Assembly: GCA_963787645.1 (NCBI GenBank)
Contig: CAWBDS010000003.1
Location: forward strand, 186,001 to 250,000
DNA length: 64,000 nt
Reading direction: 5' to 3'
From: Palsa-504 sp963787645
GTDB taxonomy: Bacteria; Actinomycetota; Actinomycetes; Streptosporangiales; Streptosporangiaceae
In this document: positions 13,257-21,922 of the stretch, piece after piece
How positions within the stretch are numbered: position 1 is the stretch's first letter
Layout of the letters: each line of letters starts with the position of its first letter
Notes under the pieces: model-generated
The model's database searches: none
The model's input: the letters and a program-made list of their open reading frames with translations, nothing else
What the model was told of the DNA's origin: nothing
Program-made: the position numbers and the translations under genes

Positions 13257-15412
13257 GCACCGACCGGGTCGGACAGCCACACCGTGTACTGGATCGGCCA
13301 GGTGCGGGTGGGCGGCGCGGTCAGGTCGCGGGGCTCCTGGGTGGTCAGCAGGTCGACCGCCGGGCGCGGGCCGCCGCCGTACGGGGCGAGCAGGGCCTGG
13401 TCCTGGGCCAGCAGCACCGGGCGGCGGCCGGCCCGCACGATGCCGCCCAGCACCTGGTCCAGCGTGGCCCGGGCCGGGTGGTCCACGATGGCGGTCGGGG
13501 TGTCGCACAGGCCGCGGACGACCTGGGCGAACCGGTCCGCGGTGAGCGAGTCGAGGATGACCGCGGACGTGTCCGGGCCGATGGCCGCGCACAGCTGGTC
13601 GACCGCGGCGGGCTCGCCGACGCCGATCCGGCGGAAGGCCATGCCTTGTACGCTCAGGTGACGGCCGGGGCCGGCGGTGTAACTGAGGTCCAGGTTGGTC
13701 AGGGTGGCCGGGATGAACAGCGAGGCCGCGCAGCAGGAGGCGACCACGCTCGGGGTGGTCCGGGCCTGGCGGCTGTGGCCCGTGCCGCCTTGGGCGGCCA
13801 GGTCACGGAGCCAGGCCGAGGCCCAGATGGCGGCCAGGATCACGCCGGGCAGCACGAAGGGGACCAGGCGGCGGGCGGCCCAGGGCTGTTCGGGGGAAAT
13901 GGCGGGCCGCCACAGCACGGTCGCGATCACCCACAGCGCGATGAGCAACGGCAGCGCCCAGGAGCGGGCCTCGGCGGCGGGATCGGTCCAGGTCAGCAGG
14001 GCGCTGACCGACCGTCTGGCCAGTGCGGCCAGGCCGGCCGCGCCGAGCAGCGCGGCGGTCCCGAGCGGGACGGCGGGCAGCGCCGCGCGGCCGTGCCTGA
14101 GCAGGGCCAGCGCGGCCGGGCTGCGGGTGACGGCCACCGCCCCTGCGGTCACGACCAGCACCACCGCGGCGATCAGGGCCAGCGGGCGCAGCGAGGGCCC
14201 GGCCAGGTCCAGGTAGGGGCGGCCCAGCAGATAGCCGTCGGCCAGGCCGAAGGCCACCCCGGCCAGCAGGCCCAGGCCGAACGGCAGGCCCTGGCGGCGG
14301 CGGGCCGCGATCAGCAGCCCGGCCAGCGGGACGGCGGGCAGGATGTCGCTCAGGCCGTCGATGCGGACCAGCACGACCAGGCCCAGGATCAGGCCGGCCA
14401 GCGCGGCCAGCACGCGGTCCTGGCCGGGGTCGGTTCTATCCGTTTGGTCCGCCTTGCCGGGCTTTGGCGTGGTCAGGAGCGCGTCGATGAGCAGGGCCAG
14501 GCCGCCGAACAGCAGGACCTGGACCAGCGGCTCGCTGAACGTGCCGCGGCTGGTGTACTGCTCGGGCAGGCTCAGGGCCAGCGCGGCGGCCGCGGCCGGG
14601 GCCCAGCGGGCGCCGACCAGCCGGGCGGCCAGGCCGCCGAACGACAGCACCGCGCACGCGCCGACCAGCGGGGTGCTGACCAGCGCGGCCGGGACGCCGC
14701 CGAGCCAGATGGCGGCGGCGAGAACCAGGGGGGTTCCGGCCATGACGGCCGGGGCCAGACCGTCCGGGCCGCTCGGGTAATAGCCGGCGCTGGCGAAGGT
14801 CAGGCCGGGGTGCGGGCCGCCGAAGGCTTCGGGTGAGTACGGGATGGGCAGCGAGCCGTGGCGCGCGATCCACGAGGCGGTCTGCAGGTAGGTGGCCGGG
14901 TCGCCGAGCATGATGACCTGCTGGGAGCGGCCGGCGACCTGCCAGACGGCGAACCCGACGGCGACCGCGACGGTGGCGGCCACGGCCCACCAGGGCACGG
15001 GCGGGCGGCCCGGCGCGGCGCGGAAGCGGGCCGGATGCTGGCGCAGCGCGACGTAGCACAGGCCCACGGCCAGCGGGGAGAACATGAAGACCAGGGGCGG
15101 GGCGGTGAGGCGGCCGGCCAGCAGCAGCGGGAGGCCAGGCAGCAGCCAGGCGGCGGCCAGCAGGGCGGGGATGACGGTCAGCGCGGCGAACACGGCGGCG
15201 GCGAGGTGACCGGGGGCTTGATCGGCCGGGTCCGCGGCGGGGGCTGGCGCTGGGGCGGGGGCTTGCTCGGGGATCTGGTCGGGGCGGGCGGCTTGCTCCG
15301 GGGTGGGGGCAGCGTCGAAGACCTCGGTGGCCTCCTCAGTGCTCTCCTCAGGGGCCTCTGTAACCTCAGAGGCACGCGGTTCATGCCGCACGAACCTAAC
15401 TCTAGGCCACAA
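13253..15412 (-). CDS. Polytopic membrane protein, GT-C (GT39-like) glycosyltransferase
   Basis: 719 residues. An acidic, Pro/Ala/Glu-rich cytoplasmic tail (about 1-65) precedes roughly 11-13 transmembrane helices. The first extracytoplasmic loop has LGDPATYLQTASWIARHGSLPIP, the GT-C pattern in which an Asp near helix 1 contacts the polyprenyl-phosphate sugar donor, and SLPEQYTSRGTFSEPLVQVLL follows as in ArnT/PMT-like and DUF2079-like proteins. The C-terminal ~170 residues are soluble and presumably extracytoplasmic. The annotated start is TTG at 15412 (GTG at 15391 is an alternative), and the first 235 nt overlap the previous gene. Probably transfers a sugar to a surface polymer. Confidence 0.75.
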   Translation of the reverse strand: MWPRVRFVRHEPRASEVTEAPEESTEEATEVFDAAPTPEQAARPDQIPEQAPAPAPAPAADPADQAPGHLAAAVFAALTVIPALLAAAWLLPGLPLLLAGRLTAPPLVFMFSPLAVGLCYVALRQHPARFRAAPGRPPVPWWAVAATVAVAVGFAVWQVAGRSQQVIMLGDPATYLQTASWIARHGSLPIPYSPEAFGGPHPGLTFASAGYYPSGPDGLAPAVMAGTPLVLAAAIWLGGVPAALVSTPLVGACAVLSFGGLAARLVGARWAPAAAAALALSLPEQYTSRGTFSEPLVQVLLFGGLALLIDALLTTPKPGKADQTDRTDPGQDRVLAALAGLILGLVVLVRIDGLSDILPAVPLAGLLIAARRRQGLPFGLGLLAGVAFGLADGYLLGRPYLDLAGPSLRPLALIAAVVLVVTAGAVAVTRSPAALALLRHGRAALPAVPLGTAALLGAAGLAALARRSVSALLTWTDPAAEARSWALPLLIALWVIATVLWRPAISPEQPWAARRLVPFVLPGVILAAIWASAWLRDLAAQGGTGHSRQARTTPSVVASCCAASLFIPATLTNLDLSYTAGPGRHLSVQGMAFRRIGVGEPAAVDQLCAAIGPDTSAVILDSLTADRFAQVVRGLCDTPTAIVDHPARATLDQVLGGIVRAGRRPVLLAQDQALLAPYGGGPRPAVDLLTTQEPRDLTAPPTRTWPIQYTVWLSDPVGA

Positions 15413-16692
15413 GGCTGCACGTGCACGGCGGTCGCGGATTTACGACCAGTCTGGGAGACCAGCAGCCACAGGACCAGCGCGGCCGGGTAGATGAAGTAAC
15501 CGAAGCGGGTCGACGGGGCCAGCACGAACATGGCCGACAGCGCGATGACCAGCCGCCAGGTGGCGGCGGGCACGTCGCGCGGCGGGCGCACCACCACCCA
15601 GACGCCGATGGCCACCGTGGACCCGACCAGCAGGATGACCACGACGGTGTGGCCCAGCTTGCCGGTCTGGGCCAGCACGTGGCCGATCAGCGGGCTGGCC
15701 GCCTGGGACTTGACGCTGGCCAGGCCGAGCGGGAACAAGATGGTGTTCTTGACCAGCGCCCCGAAGCGCAAGATCGCGAACGGGCTGACGATGACCGCCA
15801 CCACGGCCAGCGCCCACGCGGTGAACCGCCAGGCCTCACGCTTGCCATCGCGCACGTAGAGCAAGGCGAAGGCGATGGCCAGGGCGGGCCAGGCGGTGGC
15901 CTTCATCGAGGAGGCGACGCCCAGGGCCAGGCCGGCCGGGACCGCGTTGGACCGCATGGGCCGCCAGAGCAGGGCGAAGCCCAGGCACAAGAACGCGACC
16001 ATGGGCACGTCGGTGCCGCCCACGCACAACTCGAACGCGATGATCGGCGAGACGGTCAGCAGCAGGGCCCAGCGCACGCCGTCCTTGGCCCCGGCCACCC
16101 GCAGCGCGAAGGCGAACACGACCAGGAACACGATCCCGAACCAGACCCGGGGATCGGTCAGCACGCTGTGGCCGAACAGCGCCTGCGGCACGCCGAACAC
16201 CGCCATCAGCGGCAGGTACGGGTTGTACAGGTTGGGGTTGGTGGTGGTGGCCAGTACCTGGGCGGGCCGGTACGGGCTGCCGTGCTTGATCAGCGTGGTG
16301 GCGGAGTTGGCCACCACCCCGACCTCGGGCTCGCCGTGACCGGTCCACACCATCCACAGCAGCGGGATCAAGATGGCCCCGCCGACCAGGATGGTCAGCG
16401 CGACGTCGACCGCGGTGGTGCCGCGGCCCTGGTCGTTCTTGCGCCGCCAGAGCAGGATGACCAGCGTGGCCAGCGCGTACGAGATGCCGGCCGAGGTGCC
16501 CCACAGCCGGTGCAGCGGATCCCCGCTGAACAGGGCGACTCCGCCGCCGAACAGGGCGCTGATGGCCAGGCCGACGGCCAGCCACGGGCGCGGTATGGTG
16601 GCAATAAATTGCCATCCGGTGGTCCCGGGCGTGGCCTCGCTGCCCCCGGCCCCCGTCGATGGCGCGAGTACGCGAGTATCGCGACTCCACAC
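15178..16692 (-). CDS. Polytopic membrane glycosyltransferase, GT87/DUF2029-like
   Basis: Up to 504 residues with about ten transmembrane helices. 'HGSPYRPAQVLATTTNPNLYNPYLPLMAVFGVPQAL' resembles the family's periplasmic 'G-x-x-P-Y-x(n)-Y-x-Y-P-P' loop, and 'MVAFLCLGFALLWRP...AVPAGLALGVASSMKATAWPALA' is the typical 'a-G-l-l-l-G-l-a-x-x-x-K' helix pair of GT87-type mannosyl/arabinosyl transferases. The start is GTG at 16692. The last ~75 codons are Pro/Arg-rich and overlap the N-terminus of the next gene in another frame; the membrane domain ends near LVSQTGRK, so the tail may be non-functional read-through. No promoter gap separates it from its neighbour. Confidence 0.75.
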   Translation of the reverse strand: MWSRDTRVLAPSTGAGGSEATPGTTGWQFIATIPRPWLAVGLAISALFGGGVALFSGDPLHRLWGTSAGISYALATLVILLWRRKNDQGRGTTAVDVALTILVGGAILIPLLWMVWTGHGEPEVGVVANSATTLIKHGSPYRPAQVLATTTNPNLYNPYLPLMAVFGVPQALFGHSVLTDPRVWFGIVFLVVFAFALRVAGAKDGVRWALLLTVSPIIAFELCVGGTDVPMVAFLCLGFALLWRPMRSNAVPAGLALGVASSMKATAWPALAIAFALLYVRDGKREAWRFTAWALAVVAVIVSPFAILRFGALVKNTILFPLGLASVKSQAASPLIGHVLAQTGKLGHTVVVILLVGSTVAIGVWVVVRPPRDVPAATWRLVIALSAMFVLAPSTRFGYFIYPAALVLWLLVSQTGRKSATAVHVQPCGLELGSCGMNRVPLRLQRPLRRALRRPPRSSTLPPPRSKPPAPTRSPSKPPPQRQPPPRTRPIKPPVTSPPPCSPR

Positions 16693-16755
16693 TCGATATA
16701 TCTTACGCCTTCGGCGGGCTAGGGGTTTCGCTAGCCGGTTAGGGGCTTTCGCTGG

Positions 16756-18510
16756 CTAGGGGTTTTCGCTGGCCGGGCGGAGCCAGCCGCCGAGGAAGTC
16801 CCAGGCGGTCAGCAGCCACAGCCAGGCGGCCAGCACGGCGAAGGCGAACGGCACGAAGCCGAGCACGGCGGCGAACCCGGTCAGCAGCATCCGCCCGTCC
16901 CAGCCGAAGCCGAACTTGTCGGCCGGGATGCCCTTTCCCGCCCGGGCCCGGCAGGCGAGGTCGATGTGGCGCAGGATGACGGCGGCGAGCAGGGCGAAGA
17001 TGACGGGCAGCCACACGTGGCGGGCGAACCCGAGGCCGGTCAGGAACACGCCCTCGCCGGTCAGCAGCAGCGCGGGCACCAGCCAGTCCAGCCGCCCGTC
17101 GTGCGGGTGGGACGCGCCCAGCGCGGCCAGCAGCATGGCGAAGACCGGTCCGAAGATCAGCACGCCGGGCAGGTTGGCCACCCCGAGCGCGGCCAGGTCG
17201 CAGGTCACCAGCAAGCCGACCAGCAGCGGCGGCAGCGGCGGCAGCTGCCCTTGGACCACGCGGCCGATCCGGTACGCGATCGGCCCGTCGCCGCGATAGC
17301 CGGCCAGGATGTGGCCGGCGTTCTTCAGCGTCTGCACGGCGGCCAGTTTCGCGGCCCCCGATAGCTGGCTGGCCAGCATGTAGCCCGCCGCGACCGCACC
17401 CCAGGCCAGCAGGACCAGGAAGGTCAGCCGCGGTCCGAAGAAGATCGCGGTCACCGCGATGACCGCGATCCGTTCGCCCGCGGGCAGCGTGATGACCTGG
17501 CCCAGCAGGCGGCGGGCCGGGCGCGGGAAGATCTTCCCGGCCGCGCGGGCCACGGCCTCGTAGCACTCCTCGGCCAGCCGCCGGGCCCCGAGCAGCAGCA
17601 TGACGGCCACGGCCAGCCGCCAGATGCCGACCTGCCCGCCGCCGCCCCAGGTGGCGACCGTGGTGTTCTGCAACGAGCCGCCGAACATCCCGTACAGGCC
17701 GGTGGTCCCGGCGCTGTCCGGGGCGGCGCTGTCCGGGGCGGCCAGGCCCGAGCTGACCGCCAGCGCGGCGTACACCGCGAACTCGGTGACCAGCCCGGCC
17801 GCCGTGGCCAGCCAGCCGGTCACCGGGCTGGTCCGCTCGATCGGGGTCAGCTGGGCCGCGGCCCGGGCGGCCACGAACCCGACCAGCAAGATGGCCGAGG
17901 CCAGCACCTGGGCCCGGACGACCGGTTCGGTGAACCAGGCGGTGGCCAGCAGCCCGAGGCCGAGTGAGATGCCGAGCAGCGAGGCCGGGGCGAGCTGGCG
18001 CCCGGCCGCCCAGCGGGCCACGTCCCGGGCCACCGGATCGACGATCCAGCGGACGACCGCGCCGTCGCCGTCCGGTCCGGTGTCCAGGAACCGGATCGCG
18101 ACCGAGCGTTCGGTGAGCTCGCCGAGCAGCGCGCTGAGCTCGGCCGGGGCGGCGCGCCGGCGGGCCAGGGCTTCGGCGGCGGCCGCGAGCGCGGCCAGGT
18201 CGGGTGGGTCGACGACCAGCGCGCCGCCGGTGGTTTTGCCGCCGCTGGGCTGGCCATGGTTGGGCTGGCTTGGCTGGGCGGTGAAGGCGGCCGTGCCGCC
18301 CGCGGCCAGCAGGCGGCTGAGGACCTCCTCGGGGACCTCGTCGCCGACGCAGATCAGCACGCGTTCGCCGGCCGCCCGGGCCGCCGCGGCGACGGTCAGC
18401 AGGCCGGGTCCGGCGCGCTCGGCCGCGTCGACCCGGCGCACGCCCAGGGCGGCCAGCTGGCCGCGCAGCCCGGCGTCCGGCTGGGCCGCCAGCACCAGGG
18501 CAACCGTCAT
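16756..18510 (-). CDS. DUF5941-type membrane protein
   Basis: 584 residues. Residues 1-~165 are soluble with an Ala-rich Rossmann-like beginning (MTVALVLAAQPDAGLRGQLAALG). Then about eleven transmembrane helices follow. 'IYGPIAYRIGR'-like segments (GDGPIAYRIGRVVQGQLPPLPPLL), LRHIDLACRARAG and DKFGFGWDGRMLLTG are the conserved parts that I associate with DUF5941 proteins, some of which are fused to CDP-alcohol phosphatidyltransferase-like domains. The D-G-(x)n-A-R...G...D...D motif of CDP-alcohol transferases is not evident, so catalysis is uncertain. It is divergent from the cytidylyltransferase gene, its usual neighbour type, suggesting a shared surface-polymer pathway. Confidence 0.65.
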   Translation of the reverse strand: MTVALVLAAQPDAGLRGQLAALGVRRVDAAERAGPGLLTVAAAARAAGERVLICVGDEVPEEVLSRLLAAGGTAAFTAQPSQPNHGQPSGGKTTGGALVVDPPDLAALAAAAEALARRRAAPAELSALLGELTERSVAIRFLDTGPDGDGAVVRWIVDPVARDVARWAAGRQLAPASLLGISLGLGLLATAWFTEPVVRAQVLASAILLVGFVAARAAAQLTPIERTSPVTGWLATAAGLVTEFAVYAALAVSSGLAAPDSAAPDSAGTTGLYGMFGGSLQNTTVATWGGGGQVGIWRLAVAVMLLLGARRLAEECYEAVARAAGKIFPRPARRLLGQVITLPAGERIAVIAVTAIFFGPRLTFLVLLAWGAVAAGYMLASQLSGAAKLAAVQTLKNAGHILAGYRGDGPIAYRIGRVVQGQLPPLPPLLVGLLVTCDLAALGVANLPGVLIFGPVFAMLLAALGASHPHDGRLDWLVPALLLTGEGVFLTGLGFARHVWLPVIFALLAAVILRHIDLACRARAGKGIPADKFGFGWDGRMLLTGFAAVLGFVPFAFAVLAAWLWLLTAWDFLGGWLRPASENP

Positions 18511-18684
18511 GCGGGTCTCCAGGCCCTACTAGTTGAGCTCAGCCTTACTCAAGCTAGCCGGCGGTTCGCCCACCGGCCCGGAGGAACACGCCCAGGCTGT
18601 CCGGCGCCTTACCCGGCGTGGGCGGTCAGGAAACGGCTGGGTGGTTTTGCGGCCGCGACGCGCTGATCGGTTAGAGTCCGGCTC

Positions 18685-19386
18685 ATGCGGATGGTCGCGG
18701 TGGTGCTGGGCGGCGGCACGGGTCAGCGGGTCGGCGCGGCGCTGCCCAAGCAGCTGCTGCGGCTGGGCGGGCGGACGCTGCTCGAGCACTGCGTGGCCGC
18801 GTTCGAGCAGGCGCCGGGCGTGGACGAGATCCTGGTCGTGATGGCCGCGGACTGGGTCGATCAGGTCCGGGAGATGGTCGCTTCCGGAGGGTTCGGCAAG
18901 GTCAGGGGGGTGATCGCGGGCGGGGTGGCGCGGTCGGACTCGACCCGGGCGGCGCTGGCGGCGCTCTCTGGGCCCGGGGATTGCGGGGTGCTGCTGCATG
19001 ACGCGGCGCGGCCGCTGGTGGATCAGCGGATCATCGCGGACTGTGTGGCCGCGCTGGGGGTGCACCAGGCGGCGGGGGTGGCGGTGCCGGCCTCGGACAC
19101 CATGGTGATCACCGACAACGGGGTGATGCACTCGATGCCGCGCCGGGAAACCCTGTGGCGCTGCCAGACGCCGCAGTGCTTCCGGCTGCCGGTGATCGTC
19201 CGGGCCCATGAGCTGGCCGCGGCCGATCCTTCGTTCGTGCCGACCGACGACTGCGGGGTGGTGCTGCGGTACCTGCCCGGCGTGCAGGTGCACATCGTGC
19301 CGGGCAGCGAACGGAACCTGAAGATCACCTACCCGCAGGACCTGGCCGTGGCCGAAGCGCTGCTGGCAGAGGGCGCGGCCCGTTGA
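18685..19386 (+). CDS. IspD/TarI-family cytidylyltransferase
   Basis: 233 residues. The nucleotide loop is LGGGTGQRVGAALPKQLL (G-G-x-G-x-R...K). LLHDAARPLV, SMPRRETLWRCQTPQCFR and FVPTDDCGVV match the IspD family in order and spacing. It transfers CMP from CTP to an alditol or erythritol phosphate. IspD of the MEP pathway usually sits with ispF or near rlmB/cysS, and rlmB-cysS lie 43 kb away without it. The neighbours here are a DUF5941 protein, an aminotransferase and glycosyltransferases, so this may be a paralogue activating a polyol phosphate for a surface polymer (TarI/Bcs1-like). Sequence alone cannot separate the two. Confidence 0.85.
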   Translation: MRMVAVVLGGGTGQRVGAALPKQLLRLGGRTLLEHCVAAFEQAPGVDEILVVMAADWVDQVREMVASGGFGKVRGVIAGGVARSDSTRAALAALSGPGDCGVLLHDAARPLVDQRIIADCVAALGVHQAAGVAVPASDTMVITDNGVMHSMPRRETLWRCQTPQCFRLPVIVRAHELAAADPSFVPTDDCGVVLRYLPGVQVHIVPGSERNLKITYPQDLAVAEALLAEGAAR

Positions 19387-19475
19387 CGCTGGGCGGATCC
19401 CTCGCCGGGTATCGGTTAGGAAATGGTATGTGTGGGGCTGGAGGGGCGGATGGGGTTGATTCGGGTGCGGGGCGG

Positions 19476-20849
19476 TTAGCGGCGGGCGGCTTGTTTGACT
19501 AGGGTGCGGCCGAACTCCCACATCAGGCCGGTGCCCTTGCTGGCGTCGTCCAGGACCTCACCGAACGCCTCGGTGAACAGCTTGACCTCGGTGTCGCCGA
19601 TCATCAGCGGCGGGATCAGCTTGATGACCTCCATGTGGTCGCCGGAGACCTGGGTCAAGATGCGGTGCCGCTGGAACAGGGCGACCACCACTATCTGGGC
19701 GAACAGGCCGACGCGGGCCTTCTGGAGCATGTTCCAGCTGGTCCGGGCGCGCAGCGAGGACGGCTTGTCGAACTCCAGGCCGATCATCAGGCCGCGGCCG
19801 CGTACGTCGGCCAGCACGTCGTACTTGTCCCGCATCGCGGTCAGCGCGGCCTGGAGCGCCTCGCCGGTGCGGGCCGCGTTCTCGGTCAGGCCCTCGTTGT
19901 CCAGCACGGACAGCGTGGCCAGGCCGGCGGTCATGGCCAGGACGCCGGCCTTGAACGTGGTGCTGTGCACCATCATCCGGTCCATGGAGGAGTAGACCTT
20001 CTCGAAGATCCACCCCTTGGCCAGCATGGCCCCGACCGGGACGAAACCGCCGGACAGCGCCTTGGCCACGGTGACGATGTCCGGCACGACCTCCTCGTGC
20101 TGGTAGGCGAAGAACTTGCCGGTCCGGCCGAAGCCGCTCTGCACCTCGTCGCAGATGAGCAGCGCGCCGTGCTCATGGAGCAGGGCCGACGCCGCGGCCA
20201 GGAAGCCGTCGGGCGGCATGAGCACGCCATGGCCCTGGATCGGCTCGATGATGAGCGCGGCGACGTCTCCCTTGCGCAACTCGGCCGCGAGTGCGTCCAG
20301 GTCGCCGAGGGGCAGGGCGGTGTCCGGCAGCAGCGGGGCGAACCCGCGGCGGAACTCCTCCGCGCCGTTGACCGACAGCGAGCCGGTGGTCAGCCCGTGG
20401 AAGGCGTGGTCGCAGTACAGGACGCGGCCGCGGCCGGTGGCGTAGCGGGCGAACTTCAGGGCGGACTCGACCGCCTCGGTGCCGCTGTTGCAGAAGAACA
20501 CCCGGTCCAGGCCGGGCGCCCGGGCCAGCAGCTGCTCGGCCAGCAGCCCGGGCAGCGGGTTGCAGTCGAACTGGGTCCAGTCGGCCAGCTGGGCGTCCAG
20601 CGCGTCGTGCAGCGCCTGGCGGATGACCGGGTGGTTGCGCCCGGCGGCGAACACCCCGAAGCCGGCCAGGAAGTCGGCGTACGGGTTGCCGTCGGCGTCG
20701 TACAGGTACGCGCCCTCGGCCCGGGTGTAGACCTTGTCGAAGCCGATCGCGTGCAGCACCTTGGGCTGCTGCGGGTTCAGGTACTTGCCGTAGAGCTCGT
20801 ATCCGTCGTCACGATGGGCGGCCAGCAGCACCTGAAGGTCGAAGTCCAT
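19476..20849 (-). CDS. Class III aminotransferase (PLP-dependent)
   Basis: 457 residues. Class III (aspartate aminotransferase superfamily, ornithine/GABA type) landmarks: YLYDADGNPYADFLAGFGV at the start, the phosphate-binding FFCNSGTEAVESALKFAR (121-126), AFHGLTTGSLS, the acceptor loop IIEPIQGHGVL, LICDEVQSGFGRTG with Asp234 under the pyridine nitrogen, and the Schiff-base Lys263 in TVAKALSGGFVPVG. It converts an aldehyde or keto group to an amine. ATG at 20849; 41 nt overlap with the end of the GT2 gene. The C-terminal ~60 residues (QIVVVALFQRHRILTQVSG) are somewhat unlike standard GabT/ArgD. The substrate is unknown; context favours an amino-sugar or polyol-derived intermediate. Confidence 0.85.
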   Translation of the reverse strand: MDFDLQVLLAAHRDDGYELYGKYLNPQQPKVLHAIGFDKVYTRAEGAYLYDADGNPYADFLAGFGVFAAGRNHPVIRQALHDALDAQLADWTQFDCNPLPGLLAEQLLARAPGLDRVFFCNSGTEAVESALKFARYATGRGRVLYCDHAFHGLTTGSLSVNGAEEFRRGFAPLLPDTALPLGDLDALAAELRKGDVAALIIEPIQGHGVLMPPDGFLAAASALLHEHGALLICDEVQSGFGRTGKFFAYQHEEVVPDIVTVAKALSGGFVPVGAMLAKGWIFEKVYSSMDRMMVHSTTFKAGVLAMTAGLATLSVLDNEGLTENAARTGEALQAALTAMRDKYDVLADVRGRGLMIGLEFDKPSSLRARTSWNMLQKARVGLFAQIVVVALFQRHRILTQVSGDHMEVIKLIPPLMIGDTEVKLFTEAFGEVLDDASKGTGLMWEFGRTLVKQAARR

Positions 20850-21882
20850 GCTCCATTGTCTCCCGGCTGGACCCGCGGTGCAGCCGACGGGGGCTGGTCA
20901 GGAAGCCCGTCCCCCAGCACATGTGCATGACCGCTAGCACCAGTGGCAGCCGGGCACGCACCCCGGCCGTCAGGCCTCGTGATAGAGCCGTGCTTACGGC
21001 GGTGACGCCGGCCAGGTAGACCAGCGGAATGACCAGGCCGGCCGTGAACCAGGTGACGGCCGCGGGCGCCCCGGCCACGATCCCGGCCAGGCCCGCCAGG
21101 CCGGCCAGCAGGCCCACGCTGACCAGCGCGGCCGCGGCGGGCGGGGCCAGGTAGCGGAAGCTGGCCGTCTCGGGGTGCTCGCGGACGATGACCCGCCGCC
21201 AGCGGCCGTAGTGGAAGTACTGCGAGCCGAGCCGGCGGGCGCTTTCCCGGGGCCGGTAGGTGACCTGCAGCTCGGGGCTGAACCAGACCAGGCCGCCGCG
21301 GGCCCGGATCCGGTAGTTCAGCTCCCAGTCCTCGGCGCGGAGCATGCCCTCGTCCCACCCGCCGGCCTGCTCGATCGCCTCCCGGCGGTAGACGCCGAGG
21401 TAGACGCTGTCCGCGGAACCGGCCTGGCCGCCGGTGTGCCAGCCGGCCGAGCCCACGCCCGCCTTGGAGGTCATGCCCCAGGCCACGGCCTGCTCGAACG
21501 AGCTCTGCCCCTCGGCGGCCATGACCCCGCCGACGTCGGCCGCGCCGGTGCCGGCCAAGATCGCGACCGCGGTCTTGACGTAGCTGGGCGGGAACAGGGC
21601 GTGCCCGTCGATGCGCGCGATGACCTGGTACCGGGCGGTGCGCACGGCCAGGTTGAGGGCGGACGCGATCCGGCCGGACGGGTTGGCCACCACGGTGATC
21701 CGCGGATCGGTGGCGGCCAGGTCCCGCGCGATCTGCCCGGTCCGGTCGCCGGACGGGCCGACGGCCAGCACGAGCTCCATCGGGCCCGGGTAGTCCTGGG
21801 CCAGGACGTGCCGGACCGCCTCGGCCAGGTGCCGTTCTTCGTTCCTGACCGGCATCACGACGGACACGGGCGGGTATTCCAT
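20809..21882 (-). CDS. Glycosyltransferase family 2
   Basis: 357 residues. The GT-A domain (about 1-230) has PVSVVMPVRNEERHLAEAVRHVLAQDYPG, the Asp-containing ARIDGHALFPPSYV where the DxD-like 'RIDGH' lies, and GMLRAEDWELNYRIRARGG (ED..L..R), all classical GT2. Two or three transmembrane helices follow (about 245-320), then a basic tail. 'PSGRIASALNLAVRTARY' is typical of the succinoglycan/ExoA-like branch. It likely adds a sugar on the cytoplasmic face to a lipid-linked precursor. First gene of a two-gene unit with the aminotransferase (41-nt overlap). Confidence 0.88.
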   Translation of the reverse strand: MEYPPVSVVMPVRNEERHLAEAVRHVLAQDYPGPMELVLAVGPSGDRTGQIARDLAATDPRITVVANPSGRIASALNLAVRTARYQVIARIDGHALFPPSYVKTAVAILAGTGAADVGGVMAAEGQSSFEQAVAWGMTSKAGVGSAGWHTGGQAGSADSVYLGVYRREAIEQAGGWDEGMLRAEDWELNYRIRARGGLVWFSPELQVTYRPRESARRLGSQYFHYGRWRRVIVREHPETASFRYLAPPAAAALVSVGLLAGLAGLAGIVAGAPAAVTWFTAGLVIPLVYLAGVTAVSTALSRGLTAGVRARLPLVLAVMHMCWGTGFLTSPRRLHRGSSRETMEHGLRPSGAAGRPS

Positions 21883-21922
21883 GACGCTGTTGAAAATACC
21901 GCAGGCCGTGCCTCTGCTTAGC

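Noticed and set aside
13478..14836. Long plus-strand open frame of about 450 codons
   Set aside because: It is antisense to the GT-C-like membrane protein and translates to Gly/Gln/Arg/Ala repeats typical of the complement of GC-rich genes.
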